DNA of 64,000 bases, taken from positions 915,067 through 979,066 of the forward strand of contig NZ_JADQTN010000002.1 of NCBI RefSeq assembly GCF_017812015.1, read 5' to 3'. Positions 25,841 through 34,160 of the stretch are shown here, one piece after another; position 1 is the first letter of the stretch, and each line of letters starts with the position of its first letter. Below the pieces are notes generated by a model that saw only the letters and a program-made list of their open reading frames with translations, searched no databases and was not told the DNA's origin. The translations under genes and the position numbers were made by a program. This stretch comes from Pontixanthobacter sp. CEM42. GTDB lineage: Bacteria; Pseudomonadota; Alphaproteobacteria; Sphingomonadales; Sphingomonadaceae.

Positions 25841-26928
25841 CAGCCAATCTCCTCAATCGGAAATCGGCTGGCGGCGGTGCGAAACAGCTCCATGCCTTCC
25901 GCAAAGACCGATTGTTCGAGATGGAAGCCGACGCTGTCGGCAAGAGTTCGGACTTTCTGGATGTTACCCCAGTTGTGCAATTGATTGCACAGGGAGGCCA
26001 CAGATCTAAAAGCGAACTTCTTGAGCATTGGAACGTGCAATTCGGCTGGTAGCACCTCAATCAGCCAAATCGCGAGTTCGGCATCTACTCGGCCCAGTTT
26101 GCGCAGATACCTGCTGCCCTTGGCTGTATGGCCATCATAAGCGTAGGCAGGGACGTCACCGATGGTAGCGTTCCAGTTCAACTGGTCTTTGACGATCTCA
26201 AAGGTCGATTGGTTCTCAGACCATTCCTCCCAGAGCATGGCTGTTAGGGCGGGGAAGATTGTTTTGGTCGACTTCGATGCAGCCTCACCGATAACCGCTA
26301 GATTTGAAGCAGCCGAGTCCCTCGCGAAGTATCGAAAATAGGCGGCAAGATCACCGGAACGAGCAGGCATAGCCTCGGAAGGAAATTTGTCAGTCCCGCA
26401 TAGTAGCCATGTCGCTGCGGCACGCCGCAATATGCAGCGATCGGTAGGCGTCAACAATCTACGCAGGTCGCCGTCGTCCAGCTTAGAAACTTGTGAAATG
26501 ATAGCCGGCGCTGAAGGCGCGTGTTCTAGAACTGTCACTAGATCATCGGTGATCCGGTTCTTTGGGGCTCCGCAGAACCTGCTGATGAACCAAGCAGCAG
26601 TATGCCAGTCACCACCAAGCTTGGTTCGCAATCGTTTGTTGCGCGCCAATTGGCTTGCATTGCAGCACGCATCGAGATCTCCGAATGAGACATCTTCCCA
26701 TCCGATGAGCGGCAACCTTCGCCACACAATGCGCGGGTCTAGCTGGTGCAAGAAGCTACCCGCAGCAAGGGCAAAGTCGGCTTGCCCGCGCCGGATCGCC
26801 TTTTGCAGTAGGCTCGATGCAACCCATTTGTCCGGGATGTGCATTTGCTTGATCTTGGGAGTTGGTGCCTCTCGAATTGCGAGAAGCAAATCAGACGGAA
26901 CGGACGAGCTTGATTTAGGTAATTGCAA
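25840..26928 (-). CDS. Unrecognised protein coupled to the serine recombinase; faint resemblance to RarA/MgsA C-terminal domain
   Basis: A soluble, helix-rich protein of 362 aa with no signal peptide or membrane segment. I cannot assign it firmly. Residues ~37-85 (SLLQKAIRRGQADFALAAGS then IVWRRLPLIGWEDVSFGD) resemble the C-terminal region of the RarA/MgsA clamp-loader-like proteins, where the pattern is Lys-Ser-x-Arg-Gly followed by RRL...EDVG; no ATPase domain is present. The rest shows no motif I know, apart from many Trp and Cys. Its stop overlaps the serine recombinase start by four bases, so the two are made together, suggesting a function in DNA recombination or replication. Confidence 0.6.
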   Translation of the reverse strand: MQLPKSSSSVPSDLLLAIREAPTPKIKQMHIPDKWVASSLLQKAIRRGQADFALAAGSFLHQLDPRIVWRRLPLIGWEDVSFGDLDACCNASQLARNKRLRTKLGGDWHTAAWFISRFCGAPKNRITDDLVTVLEHAPSAPAIISQVSKLDDGDLRRLLTPTDRCILRRAAATWLLCGTDKFPSEAMPARSGDLAAYFRYFARDSAASNLAVIGEAASKSTKTIFPALTAMLWEEWSENQSTFEIVKDQLNWNATIGDVPAYAYDGHTAKGSRYLRKLGRVDAELAIWLIEVLPAELHVPMLKKFAFRSVASLCNQLHNWGNIQKVRTLADSVGFHLEQSVFAEGMELFRTAASRFPIEEIG

Positions 26929-27064
26929 TGTGACCTCCTTATCGGGAGGTCGCCGTGCTTGGTCCCATCACCTTTCTTGAAAGGTTACTGGCGAAGAGCA
27001 AGGGTTAGCTCAGCGCCGAGCGAATGGTGTTCAGACAGGGCGCCCGAAAGGAGCCAGTCTGCTT

Positions 27065-27081
27065 ACGACCCAATTGCGGAC
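27065..27081. repeat. Dispersed structured repeat, copy f
   Basis: ACGACCCAATTGCGGAC here matches 42961-42977 (copy i) at 16 of 17 positions. It lies in the gap between the unknown gene (26928) and the end of the Crp-type gene. Confidence 0.55.
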
Positions 27082-27116
27082 ATTTGTTGCTCATGGAAAT
27101 CGAATGAGCGGGATCG

Positions 27117-27644
27117 CTATTTCAAACGCCTTTTGATCCGGCTGAGCGCCTGCGGAGTGATGCCGATATAGGCTGCCAGATCAGCCTGACTAACTCGATC
27201 TGCAATGTCGGGCATGGTTTCAACCAGCAAAGCAAAGCGGTCCTCAGCAGAAAGGCTTAGCAGTTGATATTCGCGCTGTTCTTTGCGCTTGCCATAGGTG
27301 CCCAAAAAACCGACCAGTGCGTTGGCTAGCCCAATGTCACTTTGTGCGGCGTCGGCTAGAATTTTGTAAGGCAGAGCGATGGTCGTGGTCGGCTCGCTTG
27401 CGACCAGGCTAAAGGTGCATGGATCACCATCTACCAGCGCCACCATGCTGCCAATTATCGACCCTTCTGGAAGGAAGGATTTGATATGCTCCTTGCCATC
27501 AGCGCGAATGTAATAGGCTTTCAGAAGGCCTGACTGCACGAAGTAGATATTCGAATTGCTATCGCCTTGCATAAAGGCATGATCGCCTGATTCCAATGCC
27601 ACTTTGCGCCCATTTTGGATCATAAGCTTTTGAAATAGCGACAA
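27117..27644 (-). CDS. Crp/Fnr-family transcriptional regulator
   Basis: A regulator of 175 aa. Residues ~20-125 form a cyclic-nucleotide-binding-type beta-roll (AFMQGDSNSNIYFVQSGLLKAYY), without the FNR cysteines. The C-terminus is a short winged HTH (RVSQADLAAYIGITPQALSRIKRRL). It diverges from the SDR/VTT pair with only 51 bases between starts, so it probably regulates that pair and itself. Confidence 0.85.
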   Translation of the reverse strand: MSLFQKLMIQNGRKVALESGDHAFMQGDSNSNIYFVQSGLLKAYYIRADGKEHIKSFLPEGSIIGSMVALVDGDPCTFSLVASEPTTTIALPYKILADAAQSDIGLANALVGFLGTYGKRKEQREYQLLSLSAEDRFALLVETMPDIADRVSQADLAAYIGITPQALSRIKRRLK

Positions 27645-27695
27645 ATGAACCTCGGTTAATTACGGCGGCGCGCGGATCAGCAATACCCTAGCGCC

Positions 27696-28433
27696 ATGAA
27701 ACTCGAAAACAAAACTATCGTATTGACTGGCGGCAGTTCTGGTGTCGGTCTTGATTTGCTTCGCATGCTTAGCGCGGCCAATTGTATCATCAACCTATCG
27801 CGTCGTGCGCCGCCTGAAGGCGTTTTGCCGCAGTCAGCCAATATCGAGCATATTGCGACAGACTTGGCGGAAGAGGCCAGCGTGCGCTCTGCGATTGCTC
27901 AGATAACAAAGGAAAATCCAAACGGGATCGACGTATTGATCAATTGCGCCGCCGTGCAGTTCCTGCCGCGCTTTACCGATGCCGATTTTGATCCGGCCAG
28001 CATTGCGGCAGAGATCGCTATCAATCTGACCAGTCCGGCCCAGATCATTCACGGCTTGTTGCCTAGCCTTCAGAAGAGCAAGCACAGCGTCATCCTGAAC
28101 GTGAATTCTGGGCTTGGTCTGGTGCCCAAGGCGGAATCGGCGATTTACTGCGCAACCAAAGCAGGCCTCGACAATTTATCACGTGGTTTGCGTGCGCAAT
28201 TGGCCGGAACAGGCGTGCAAATCAGCCAAGCCTTCCTGCCGCTGGTCGACACTCCCATGACTACAGGACGTGGGCGTGGCAAACTTTCCTCAACCGAGGT
28301 CGCTCGCCAGATCATTTCAGGGATCGAGCGAAGCAAGACCGACATCGACATTGGCAAGGTGCCGCTGTTGCGCCTCGTCAACCGCATTTCCCCAGCAATC
28401 GCCAACCGTATCATGCAAAAAGGTGACTCATGA
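27696..28433 (+). CDS. Short-chain dehydrogenase/reductase
   Basis: An SDR of 245 aa. It has the TGGSSGVG cofactor motif near residue 11, an NLSRRAP turn with Arg that favours NADP(H), INCAA in place of NNAG, and the active-site pattern NVNSGLG...YCATK with Tyr and Lys present. No clear ribosome site precedes the ATG, so the mRNA may be leaderless or have a short leader. Its stop overlaps the VTT-protein start (ATGA). The substrate is unknown. Confidence 0.82.
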   Translation: MKLENKTIVLTGGSSGVGLDLLRMLSAANCIINLSRRAPPEGVLPQSANIEHIATDLAEEASVRSAIAQITKENPNGIDVLINCAAVQFLPRFTDADFDPASIAAEIAINLTSPAQIIHGLLPSLQKSKHSVILNVNSGLGLVPKAESAIYCATKAGLDNLSRGLRAQLAGTGVQISQAFLPLVDTPMTTGRGRGKLSSTEVARQIISGIERSKTDIDIGKVPLLRLVNRISPAIANRIMQKGDS

Positions 28434-29098
28434 AAACACTGCTAAAGGTCATGCTGACCATCGCCGCTATCTTTGCTTCGACATTCATTCTGGGCCGCGT
28501 GCTGGGTATTTTGACAGAGAATAATGTCCGTGAGTGGTTGGAGCTGGCGAGCACTTTGTCTGTGCTTACCGTTGCCGCAGTGGTGATCGGATTGCTTGCC
28601 ATCGATTTGTTTGTTGCTGTGCCGACGCTGACGATTGTTATTGTGGGCAGTTACTTCCTCGGCTTTGAATGGGGCTTTAGCGCCGCAATGGCAGGTTCCG
28701 CACTGGCCGCATTTGGCGGCTATGCGATTTGCAGCCGCTGGGGTGAGAGCGCGCTGAGCAGAGTTATCCGCGACAAAAAGCAACGAAGCGAAATGCGCGA
28801 TGCATTTACCGCGCATGGGCCGGGTATGATCATGCTCGCAAGGGCTGCTCCGATCCTGCCCGAAGTGACTGCCTGCATGGCTGGAATGACGAAAATGCCG
28901 CTGGCGCGCTTTGCAATGTTTTGGCTGATCGGAACGCTGCCTTACATGAGCATCGCTGCCTATGCGGGTTCGGTCAGCACTTTGGATGATCCGCGCCCAG
29001 CAATCTTTGCCGCCTTGGGGCTCTATGCGGTCATGTGGGCGGGTTGGTTCTTCTACCGGAAATGGTGGATGAAAGGCGGAGCGCGGCTGCTTGTTTGA
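28430..29098 (+). CDS. VTT-domain (TVP38/DedA-type) membrane protein
   Basis: An inner-membrane protein of 222 aa with about six hydrophobic segments. The VTT core has the hairpin segment VAVPTLTIVIVGSYFLG, the GSALAAFGGYAICSRWG helix, and the re-entrant MLARAAPILPEVTACMAGMTKMP motif with Arg-Ala-x-Pro typical of the family. VTT proteins act as lipid scramblase- or flippase-like transporters. It is coupled to the SDR gene by a four-base overlap. Confidence 0.8.
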   Translation: MKTLLKVMLTIAAIFASTFILGRVLGILTENNVREWLELASTLSVLTVAAVVIGLLAIDLFVAVPTLTIVIVGSYFLGFEWGFSAAMAGSALAAFGGYAICSRWGESALSRVIRDKKQRSEMRDAFTAHGPGMIMLARAAPILPEVTACMAGMTKMPLARFAMFWLIGTLPYMSIAAYAGSVSTLDDPRPAIFAALGLYAVMWAGWFFYRKWWMKGGARLLV

Positions 29099-29441
29099 AG
29101 ACAGAGAGATGTCCGCTTCCACCCCCATAAGAATGGGGCGCATTCTGCTAGCAGACTGGCAGCTAGTTAGGTTTTGACGCTAAGAGCGGCCTGACTGCCA
29201 ACACTCCCAAACACCGACGTTGCCCATTAGGCGACCTGACCTCATTTGCAGACATTCCGCTATCTGCTTTTCGGTTGGAGATGCGCCCAAGAGATCAAGT
29301 AAGAAAATTGCGTTTGCTTGGGGAGTGAAGGGCGAAGTGAAATTGATTGCAAAAGATCGCAAGGGGCTGAAAAATCGACAGATTTTTTGACCGATGAAAG
29401 CAGAACAGGGACACAGATGCTAAGCGCGTTCTAGGGCTGTC
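29099..29441. other. Non-coding gap left of the Rep gene
   Basis: No credible gene is seen. A dispersed-repeat copy lies at 29109-29138, including a CCCCAT/ATGGGG hairpin. An AT-rich stem AAAAATC/GATTTTT at 29370-29387 could end transcription of the rep gene on the minus strand. A replication origin for the element could lie here, but I see no proof. Confidence 0.4.
29109..29138. repeat. Dispersed structured repeat, copy l
   Basis: The 19-mer ATGTCCGCTTCCACCCCCA at 29109-29127 is the exact reverse complement of 62961-62979. A hairpin CCCCAT-AAGA-ATGGGG (29123-29138) overlaps its end. Confidence 0.6.
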
Positions 29442-30548
29442 TTAAAACGGTGTCTTAGGACAATCCAAAAGGGCTTGTATCCCTGTCTTTTTGCATCCGG
29501 TTTTCCAACCCTGCCAAGAGACTTTAGGCCTTACTAGATCGGGGGTCGGCACCTTCGTTATTAGCTGCTCAAGAGCGGTTGCTTTGTCGACAGAGAGCCC
29601 CATCAATTCAACTGCGCCGAGCAGGCCATGCTCTTGTCGGAGGCATCGGAAAGCCTGAAAGCGTTTCCAACAATCAGCCCCTTGGGAGTAGGCGTAGCCG
29701 CATCGAATTTTACGAAACGCATCAGGCAAGTCGAAAACGTCTTCGAGATACTTCTGCTGCAGTCCCTTTCGTGTCACTTCGATACGCGTCACCTGATTTG
29801 GCCAAGGCGACAGATCGCCGCCTTTGAGCAATACTTCCGCGGTTTTGTCGTAAGCTTTCACAAGCGCGTGCTTGTCTGGTTGTGAAGCGTTTCGCAGATA
29901 GATTGTCTCTAGGCTCGACCCAGACGAATACAGGGTCAGCGCCTTTACAGTGTCATGGCGCATCACCAGTTCGTTTGGCCGAATGCCTGTGCAATCAACT
30001 GCACAATCAATACGCGTGACTTTTGCCCATTGCGCAAATGTTGAGCGTTTGAAAATGGCTGGGCCAGCCGACCAGCTGCATCCAAACAGCAGAGCAGCGA
30101 ACTCCTTGTGACCATTAGGGCCGACATTGCTCGGGTTGAATGACAAACAAAGCAACCTGCCGCACTTTTTCCCGTCTCTAAATTCACAACGCAGAACAGC
30201 CCCGGGCGTGCCAAAATCGATCTCAAACACCCGATTGTAGGGTTTCGCGAAATGCGGCCTTACCGATGATGGGATGATGGAGGAGTTTGCGGAACCGCTG
30301 CAAAAGACTTGACTGATCCGCTCACAACGCATGTCAGAGGGGCACTCTTTGGCCAACTTATCCGTCAAAACCTCATCGACTAGCGGGATAGTCAGATTGA
30401 TCTTATCAGGCTTTGGATCTGATATCCTAATACGATGACCATTCGGATAATCTCTCACATTGGGGAACTGGTCTTTGAATGTATTGATATCTTCATTTGA
30501 CGGCTTGTTAGTAGGATAAGGCAAAGTGGTGATGATTGAGTAGCCCAT
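29442..30548 (-). CDS. Replication-initiation-factor-like protein (rolling-circle Rep_trans type)
   Basis: A protein of 368 aa. The middle and C-terminal parts resemble the phage/plasmid replication initiation factor family: WAKVTRIDCAVDCTGIRPNE (about 176-195) matches the conserved R-[IL]-D-x-A-x-D strand, and HALVKAYDKTAEVL (about 232-245) the Y-D-K catalytic region. VTRIEVTRKGL fits the following strand. Next to an AlpA-like gene and an integrase, it suggests an element that replicates as a circle after excision, like filamentous-phage satellites. It reads in the same direction as the integrase, 73 bases downstream of the small HTH gene. Confidence 0.65.
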   Translation of the reverse strand: MGYSIITTLPYPTNKPSNEDINTFKDQFPNVRDYPNGHRIRISDPKPDKINLTIPLVDEVLTDKLAKECPSDMRCERISQVFCSGSANSSIIPSSVRPHFAKPYNRVFEIDFGTPGAVLRCEFRDGKKCGRLLCLSFNPSNVGPNGHKEFAALLFGCSWSAGPAIFKRSTFAQWAKVTRIDCAVDCTGIRPNELVMRHDTVKALTLYSSGSSLETIYLRNASQPDKHALVKAYDKTAEVLLKGGDLSPWPNQVTRIEVTRKGLQQKYLEDVFDLPDAFRKIRCGYAYSQGADCWKRFQAFRCLRQEHGLLGAVELMGLSVDKATALEQLITKVPTPDLVRPKVSWQGWKTGCKKTGIQALLDCPKTPF

Positions 30549-30621
30549 TACATCGCACCTTGCTTAGATGCGCTGTATCGCGGCTGACGAAGTAGATCGA
30601 GATTGGCAGAGGTCACTAGCC

Positions 30622-30795
30622 TTAGCCGGTTTGCTGAAGTTCAAGATATTGTTCGAGATCAGCCATGCGATAGCGCGGCTGCTTTCCAACTCTGCAAAAG
30701 CTTGGGCCTTCCCCAAGATAAGCCCAGCGACACAGGGTGCTATAGCTTATACCAAGATAGTCGGCAGCTTGTTGTCGGGTGAACAGTTTCGGCAT
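30622..30795 (-). CDS. AlpA/MerR-like excisionase or activator
   Basis: A protein of 57 aa starting at the ATG at 30795, chosen because GGAGA sits 7-11 bases upstream; the frame from 30831 adds 12 unconserved residues. It is one winged-HTH domain: LFTRQQAADYLGISYSTLCRWAYLG, a proline-containing wing, then YRMADLEQYLE. This is the excisionase/AlpA (helix-turn-helix 17) pattern. Standing between Rep and Int, it probably steers excision or expression of the element. Confidence 0.75.
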   Translation of the reverse strand: MPKLFTRQQAADYLGISYSTLCRWAYLGEGPSFCRVGKQPRYRMADLEQYLELQQTG

Positions 30796-30960
30796 GTCAT
30801 TTTCTCCATCTGGAGAAAGCGCCGCAGACACAGGAAAGGCTACAGCGCCTTCCTTGGACTTACCCCATAAGCCTAACCTCTTGATTCAATATAGCAAGCA
30901 ATAGTTATTGGTGAGTCAAAAAAACAGCGTATGCTATTGAATTTGCAATAATTGCAAAAG

Positions 30961-32121
30961 CTAGTCTGCGAACTTGATGATCGATTCAGCGGCCTCTTTA
31001 AGTGGTGCATCTTGGAGATGGGCATATCTTTTGGTGGTCTGCATTTGCGAGTGCCCGAGCATGGCGCCGATCAATTCAAGCGTCTTCCCATCAGAGACAA
31101 GGAAGCTCGCAAAAGTGTGCCGAAGGTCATGCAACCGGCAATTCGTGATCTGCGCTTCACGCTTAAGGCTACCCCATGTTTTCCTGACCTCCTGCAAACG
31201 GCCCGTTGCGCTGCAGCTCGGAAAGACAAACTCATTTGATCCAGCGCTTTTGAAACGTTGACGTAGGATTGCGTGCGCAATTGAGTTTAGTTGAACTCTA
31301 TGAGGCTTCTGGTTCTTCGTGCTCGACGATGGAGCTATCCACAGTCCTGCCTCGAAATTGATGTCCGCCCATCGCATTTTCAGTGTCTGGGTTTTTCTTG
31401 CACCAGTGAACATCATGATTGCGATTGCGTCGGCACTCGCTTCCCCCCGTCGACGCTCTAGGGCCTTGGTCAGTTCGCCGAATTCGCGTTCGCTAAGGTA
31501 CCTTTCGCGACCGTGCTCACTGTTTCTCCGGATGCCCCCTGCAGCAGGGTTGCTGTCAATCCACCCATCATTTTCAGCCTTCGCCAACACGCTGCGCAAA
31601 TAACTATGACTGCGATTTGCAGTAACCTTGCCTCGGTCCTTGGAAACCTTGTCTAGGAATGCTTGAATCTCAGCCTTCGAGAGCTGTTGGAGCTTGGTGT
31701 TTGCCCCAAAGTAGGGAATGATTGTTCGCTCCCATGATGCTTTGAGATCGCGTTTATGGCTTTCTGACAAGCCCGCAAAAAAGTGATCGCGATACCAACC
31801 CCAAACATTCGCGAACGTCGGAGCACTTTTGGCTGCGACTTTTTCACCTAACGGGTCACGGCCCTGGTCCACTTCTCTTCGCAGTTCGGAGGCCCGCTTC
31901 TTGGCACCCGCCAGCGTCCATGGACCAAACTGCCCAATCGTCAGTCGTTTCTCCCGACCTTCAATTGAATAGCTAAATATAAACACCTTACGCCCGGGGG
32001 GACTAACCTTCAATCCGAGACCTCGAACCTCACAGCAACGGTAGGTTTTAGCTGACGAAGATGACGCTAAGGCTTCAGAGCAAAATTTCTGTGTCAGGCG
32101 AATGGTTGATAATTTTGGCAT
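30961..32121 (-). CDS. Tyrosine integrase of the tRNA-Lys island (P4 type)
   Basis: An integrase of 386 aa. The N-terminal DUF4102-type arm-binding domain (~25-90: GLGLKVSPPGRKVFIFSY, RLTIGQF) is followed by a SAM-like core-binding domain (~100-200) and the catalytic domain. The catalytic residues are all there: Arg 242 (TGARKTQTL), Lys 269, His-x-x-Arg 331-334 (HDLRHTFAS), His 357 (LGHSQMQTT) and Tyr 366. The start is only 136 bases from the right att repeat, as expected for the enzyme that made the 52-base tRNA-Lys duplication. Confidence 0.93.
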   Translation of the reverse strand: MPKLSTIRLTQKFCSEALASSSSAKTYRCCEVRGLGLKVSPPGRKVFIFSYSIEGREKRLTIGQFGPWTLAGAKKRASELRREVDQGRDPLGEKVAAKSAPTFANVWGWYRDHFFAGLSESHKRDLKASWERTIIPYFGANTKLQQLSKAEIQAFLDKVSKDRGKVTANRSHSYLRSVLAKAENDGWIDSNPAAGGIRRNSEHGRERYLSEREFGELTKALERRRGEASADAIAIMMFTGARKTQTLKMRWADINFEAGLWIAPSSSTKNQKPHRVQLNSIAHAILRQRFKSAGSNEFVFPSCSATGRLQEVRKTWGSLKREAQITNCRLHDLRHTFASFLVSDGKTLELIGAMLGHSQMQTTKRYAHLQDAPLKEAAESIIKFAD

Positions 32122-32489
32122 TGGTCCGATAGAAGTCCGATTAATGATGCTAATTCATGCGAGTTAATAGTCACTGATGCAAAAGTATGGATAAAATAAT
32201 CATCTGATATTAAACGGATAATATAGAATTTTCAGAGATATGGCCAACTCTTTTGCACTGACTTTTAATCAGTAGGTCGCTGGTTCGAACCCAGCAGGGC
32301 TCACCACCCAGTTCGTCGCGTTTCGATATTCGAGACGCTGGCTAGCTGAAGCGCAAATTCTCCCCGCATTTCCGTGGCTTTGCCGTGCAGCAACTCGGCA
32401 ACATCCAAAACAGAGACGCGCTGACCTCGCAATTGCGCGGGTATTAGGCGCAGATTCTCTGCGGCCAAAAAAGCGACCTACTACCGATA
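32122..32489. other. Non-coding junction holding the right att site
   Basis: From 32122 to 32256 the sequence is strikingly AT-rich (integrase promoter side); 32257-32308 is the att repeat; 32309-32489 is non-coding and was presumably downstream of tRNA-Lys before insertion. No gene is seen. Confidence 0.6.
32257..32308 (+). repeat. Right attachment site (att), tRNA-Lys 3' fragment
   Basis: An exact 52-base copy of 1252-1303. The preceding bases do not continue the tRNA D-arm, so this is a fragment and not a second tRNA gene. It is adjacent to the integrase. Confidence 0.9.
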
Positions 32490-34160
32490 TTATGATTGTG
32501 GGGCGTGGGTCCCAATCGCCTGACGTTGGCCAGCCCAGTCGAGCGGCAAATCGCTCATGCGCCATATGGAACGGGCACTGAGCCGAGAGGGTTGCGTGCC
32601 ACTGAGTATGGCTCGGATGATCATTGGATCAAGATAACTCACCCGCGCAGTTCGCTGGAGATGACGCAGCTTGGTAACCGGCAGAGCGTCCAGTTGATGC
32701 TGGTCGAGACCGAGCAGTTGCTCCCGCGCCGCAAACGCGCGCGCGATCAGTTCGACAAGCCGCTCGTCGCGGGAGATTGAACCTGATCCAGTTGGCTCCA
32801 ATCGCAGCCGAGGCTCATGACCGTAATTTGACTGACTGGTTGGAATGGCGAGGCTGATGCGCTTCTCGGAGACGTTCGCCAACCCTGCCATTGAACCCAG
32901 CACCGATAATTCAAAAGACGCGCTGGCAGCTCTGGCCGTGACCGACACTTGCAGTGCAAGTTGCTCCAGCAAGCTTCGAGCCTCTGCAACGGGCGTGGTA
33001 TTAATGCGCATTGCTAAATCTGAGCAGCACTCGAACAGACGCTCGGTATCATCGGCACTCTGTCCTGCTGCCAACTCTCGTATCCGATCTCCATTGCGCA
33101 GCCATTCTGCAATCGTCGTCCTGACCGATAATTCGAGTTCACCAGCGGGCAGCCGTAGTGCGGGACTGGAAGCATCGTCGTTCATGCTTGAAGCGTAATA
33201 GGAATAGCGATGCCCATGATTGCGCGTGTGGCAAGGCGACATCGGACGGCCATGGTCATCGCGGATCATACCAGCGAGCAGCGACACGCGCCTTCGCACC
33301 GCACTATCTTTGCTGGCAGTTCGGTCCGCCAGCTTGGCTTGGACGGCATCGAAGACCTCGCGGCTGACGATCGCATCATGTTCGCCGGGATAGACGTTGT
33401 CCTTATGGACCACCTCACCAACGTAGATGCGGTTCGACAGCATGTAAGCCAGTGCGCCGCGCTTATACGGTACGCCGCCTCGAACCGATCCATCCTTCAT
33501 CACACGCCGCTTGCTAACGAAGCCATCACAGCGAAGTTCTTCCACGAGCGTGCGTATGGAATCGCTCGCCAGATATCGCTCCATGACTGCACAAACTATC
33601 GCTGCTTCATCTGGGACGACCTGAAGCTTGCGATCTTTGGCCTCGTAACCAAGCGGAACCCCGCCGCCCATCCACATGCCCTTGGCTTTGCTCGCGGCGA
33701 TCTTGTCGCGGATGCGTTCGGCTCCGACCTCACGCTCGAACTGCGCAAAGGAGAGCAGGACATTTAATGTCAGGCGACCCATTGAGGTAGTGGTCGAAAA
33801 CGCCTGCGTTACGCTCACGAAAGACGCATCAGCTTGATCAAGGACATCAACGATCTTGGCAAAGTCAGAGAGCGCCCGCGTAAGCCGATCGATCTTGTAA
33901 ACGACCACTACATCGATTTTGCCCGCCTTCACATCGTCGAGCAGCTGGCGCAGGGCAGGGCGCTCCATGCTCCCGCCAGAGAACCCGCCATCATCATAAA
34001 GATCTGGCAGCGCCTTCCAGCCCTCATGCTGCTGCGACAGGATATAGGCTTCGCAAGCCTCGCGCTGGGCATCGAGACTGTTGAACGCCTTATCGAGACC
34101 CTCCTCGGTGGACTTGCGCGTGTAGACCGCGCAGCGCATCGTCTTCGTATCGCTAGTCAT
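32490..34160 (-). CDS. Large serine recombinase (site-specific integrase type)
   Basis: A recombinase of 556 aa. The resolvase domain has the nucleophile in VYTRKSTEE (Ser 17), followed by SLDAQREACE, DGGFSGGSMERPAL, KIDRLTR and the FAQFEREVGAERIRDK helix. A Recombinase domain follows (VPLGYEAKDRKL, YMLSNRIYVGEVVH). The zinc-ribbon region is degenerate: PCHTRNHGHRYSYY keeps one Cys where two pairs are usual. A coiled-coil helical tail completes it. The start overlaps the DUF2924 gene by 8 bases; together with DUF3489 this is a recurring alphaproteobacterial module. Confidence 0.9.
   Translation of the reverse strand: MTSDTKTMRCAVYTRKSTEEGLDKAFNSLDAQREACEAYILSQQHEGWKALPDLYDDGGFSGGSMERPALRQLLDDVKAGKIDVVVVYKIDRLTRALSDFAKIVDVLDQADASFVSVTQAFSTTTSMGRLTLNVLLSFAQFEREVGAERIRDKIAASKAKGMWMGGGVPLGYEAKDRKLQVVPDEAAIVCAVMERYLASDSIRTLVEELRCDGFVSKRRVMKDGSVRGGVPYKRGALAYMLSNRIYVGEVVHKDNVYPGEHDAIVSREVFDAVQAKLADRTASKDSAVRRRVSLLAGMIRDDHGRPMSPCHTRNHGHRYSYYASSMNDDASSPALRLPAGELELSVRTTIAEWLRNGDRIRELAAGQSADDTERLFECCSDLAMRINTTPVAEARSLLEQLALQVSVTARAASASFELSVLGSMAGLANVSEKRISLAIPTSQSNYGHEPRLRLEPTGSGSISRDERLVELIARAFAAREQLLGLDQHQLDALPVTKLRHLQRTARVSYLDPMIIRAILSGTQPSRLSARSIWRMSDLPLDWAGQRQAIGTHAPQS

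Larger units (their letters stand above)
1304..32308. mobile_element. 31-kb genomic island integrated in tRNA-Lys
   Basis: The island is bounded by exact 52-base direct repeats of the tRNA-Lys 3' end. The right end carries, reading inward, a tyrosine integrase (30961-32121), an AlpA-like excisionase candidate (30622-30795) and a Rep-like protein (29442-30548). The cargo is metabolic and transport genes: a glycerol-type ABC importer, an acylase, a MacAB-type exporter and a catabolic operon. No conjugation genes are visible, so the element is either mobilisable, a phage-satellite-like element, or stranded. The boundaries rest on the repeat alone; whether all 31 kb moved in one event is inferred. 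Confidence 0.75.

Noticed and set aside
29180..29362. A 60-codon minus-strand frame left of the rep gene
   Set aside because: No ribosome site or recognisable protein character; it overlaps repeat and terminator-like sequence.
32269..32565. A minus-strand frame ending in VVSPAGFEPATY
   Set aside because: The PAGFEPAT ending is just the translation of the tRNA T-loop in the att repeat, a well-known annotation artefact.
33210..33767. A 185-codon plus-strand frame
   Set aside because: Antisense shadow of the large serine recombinase.
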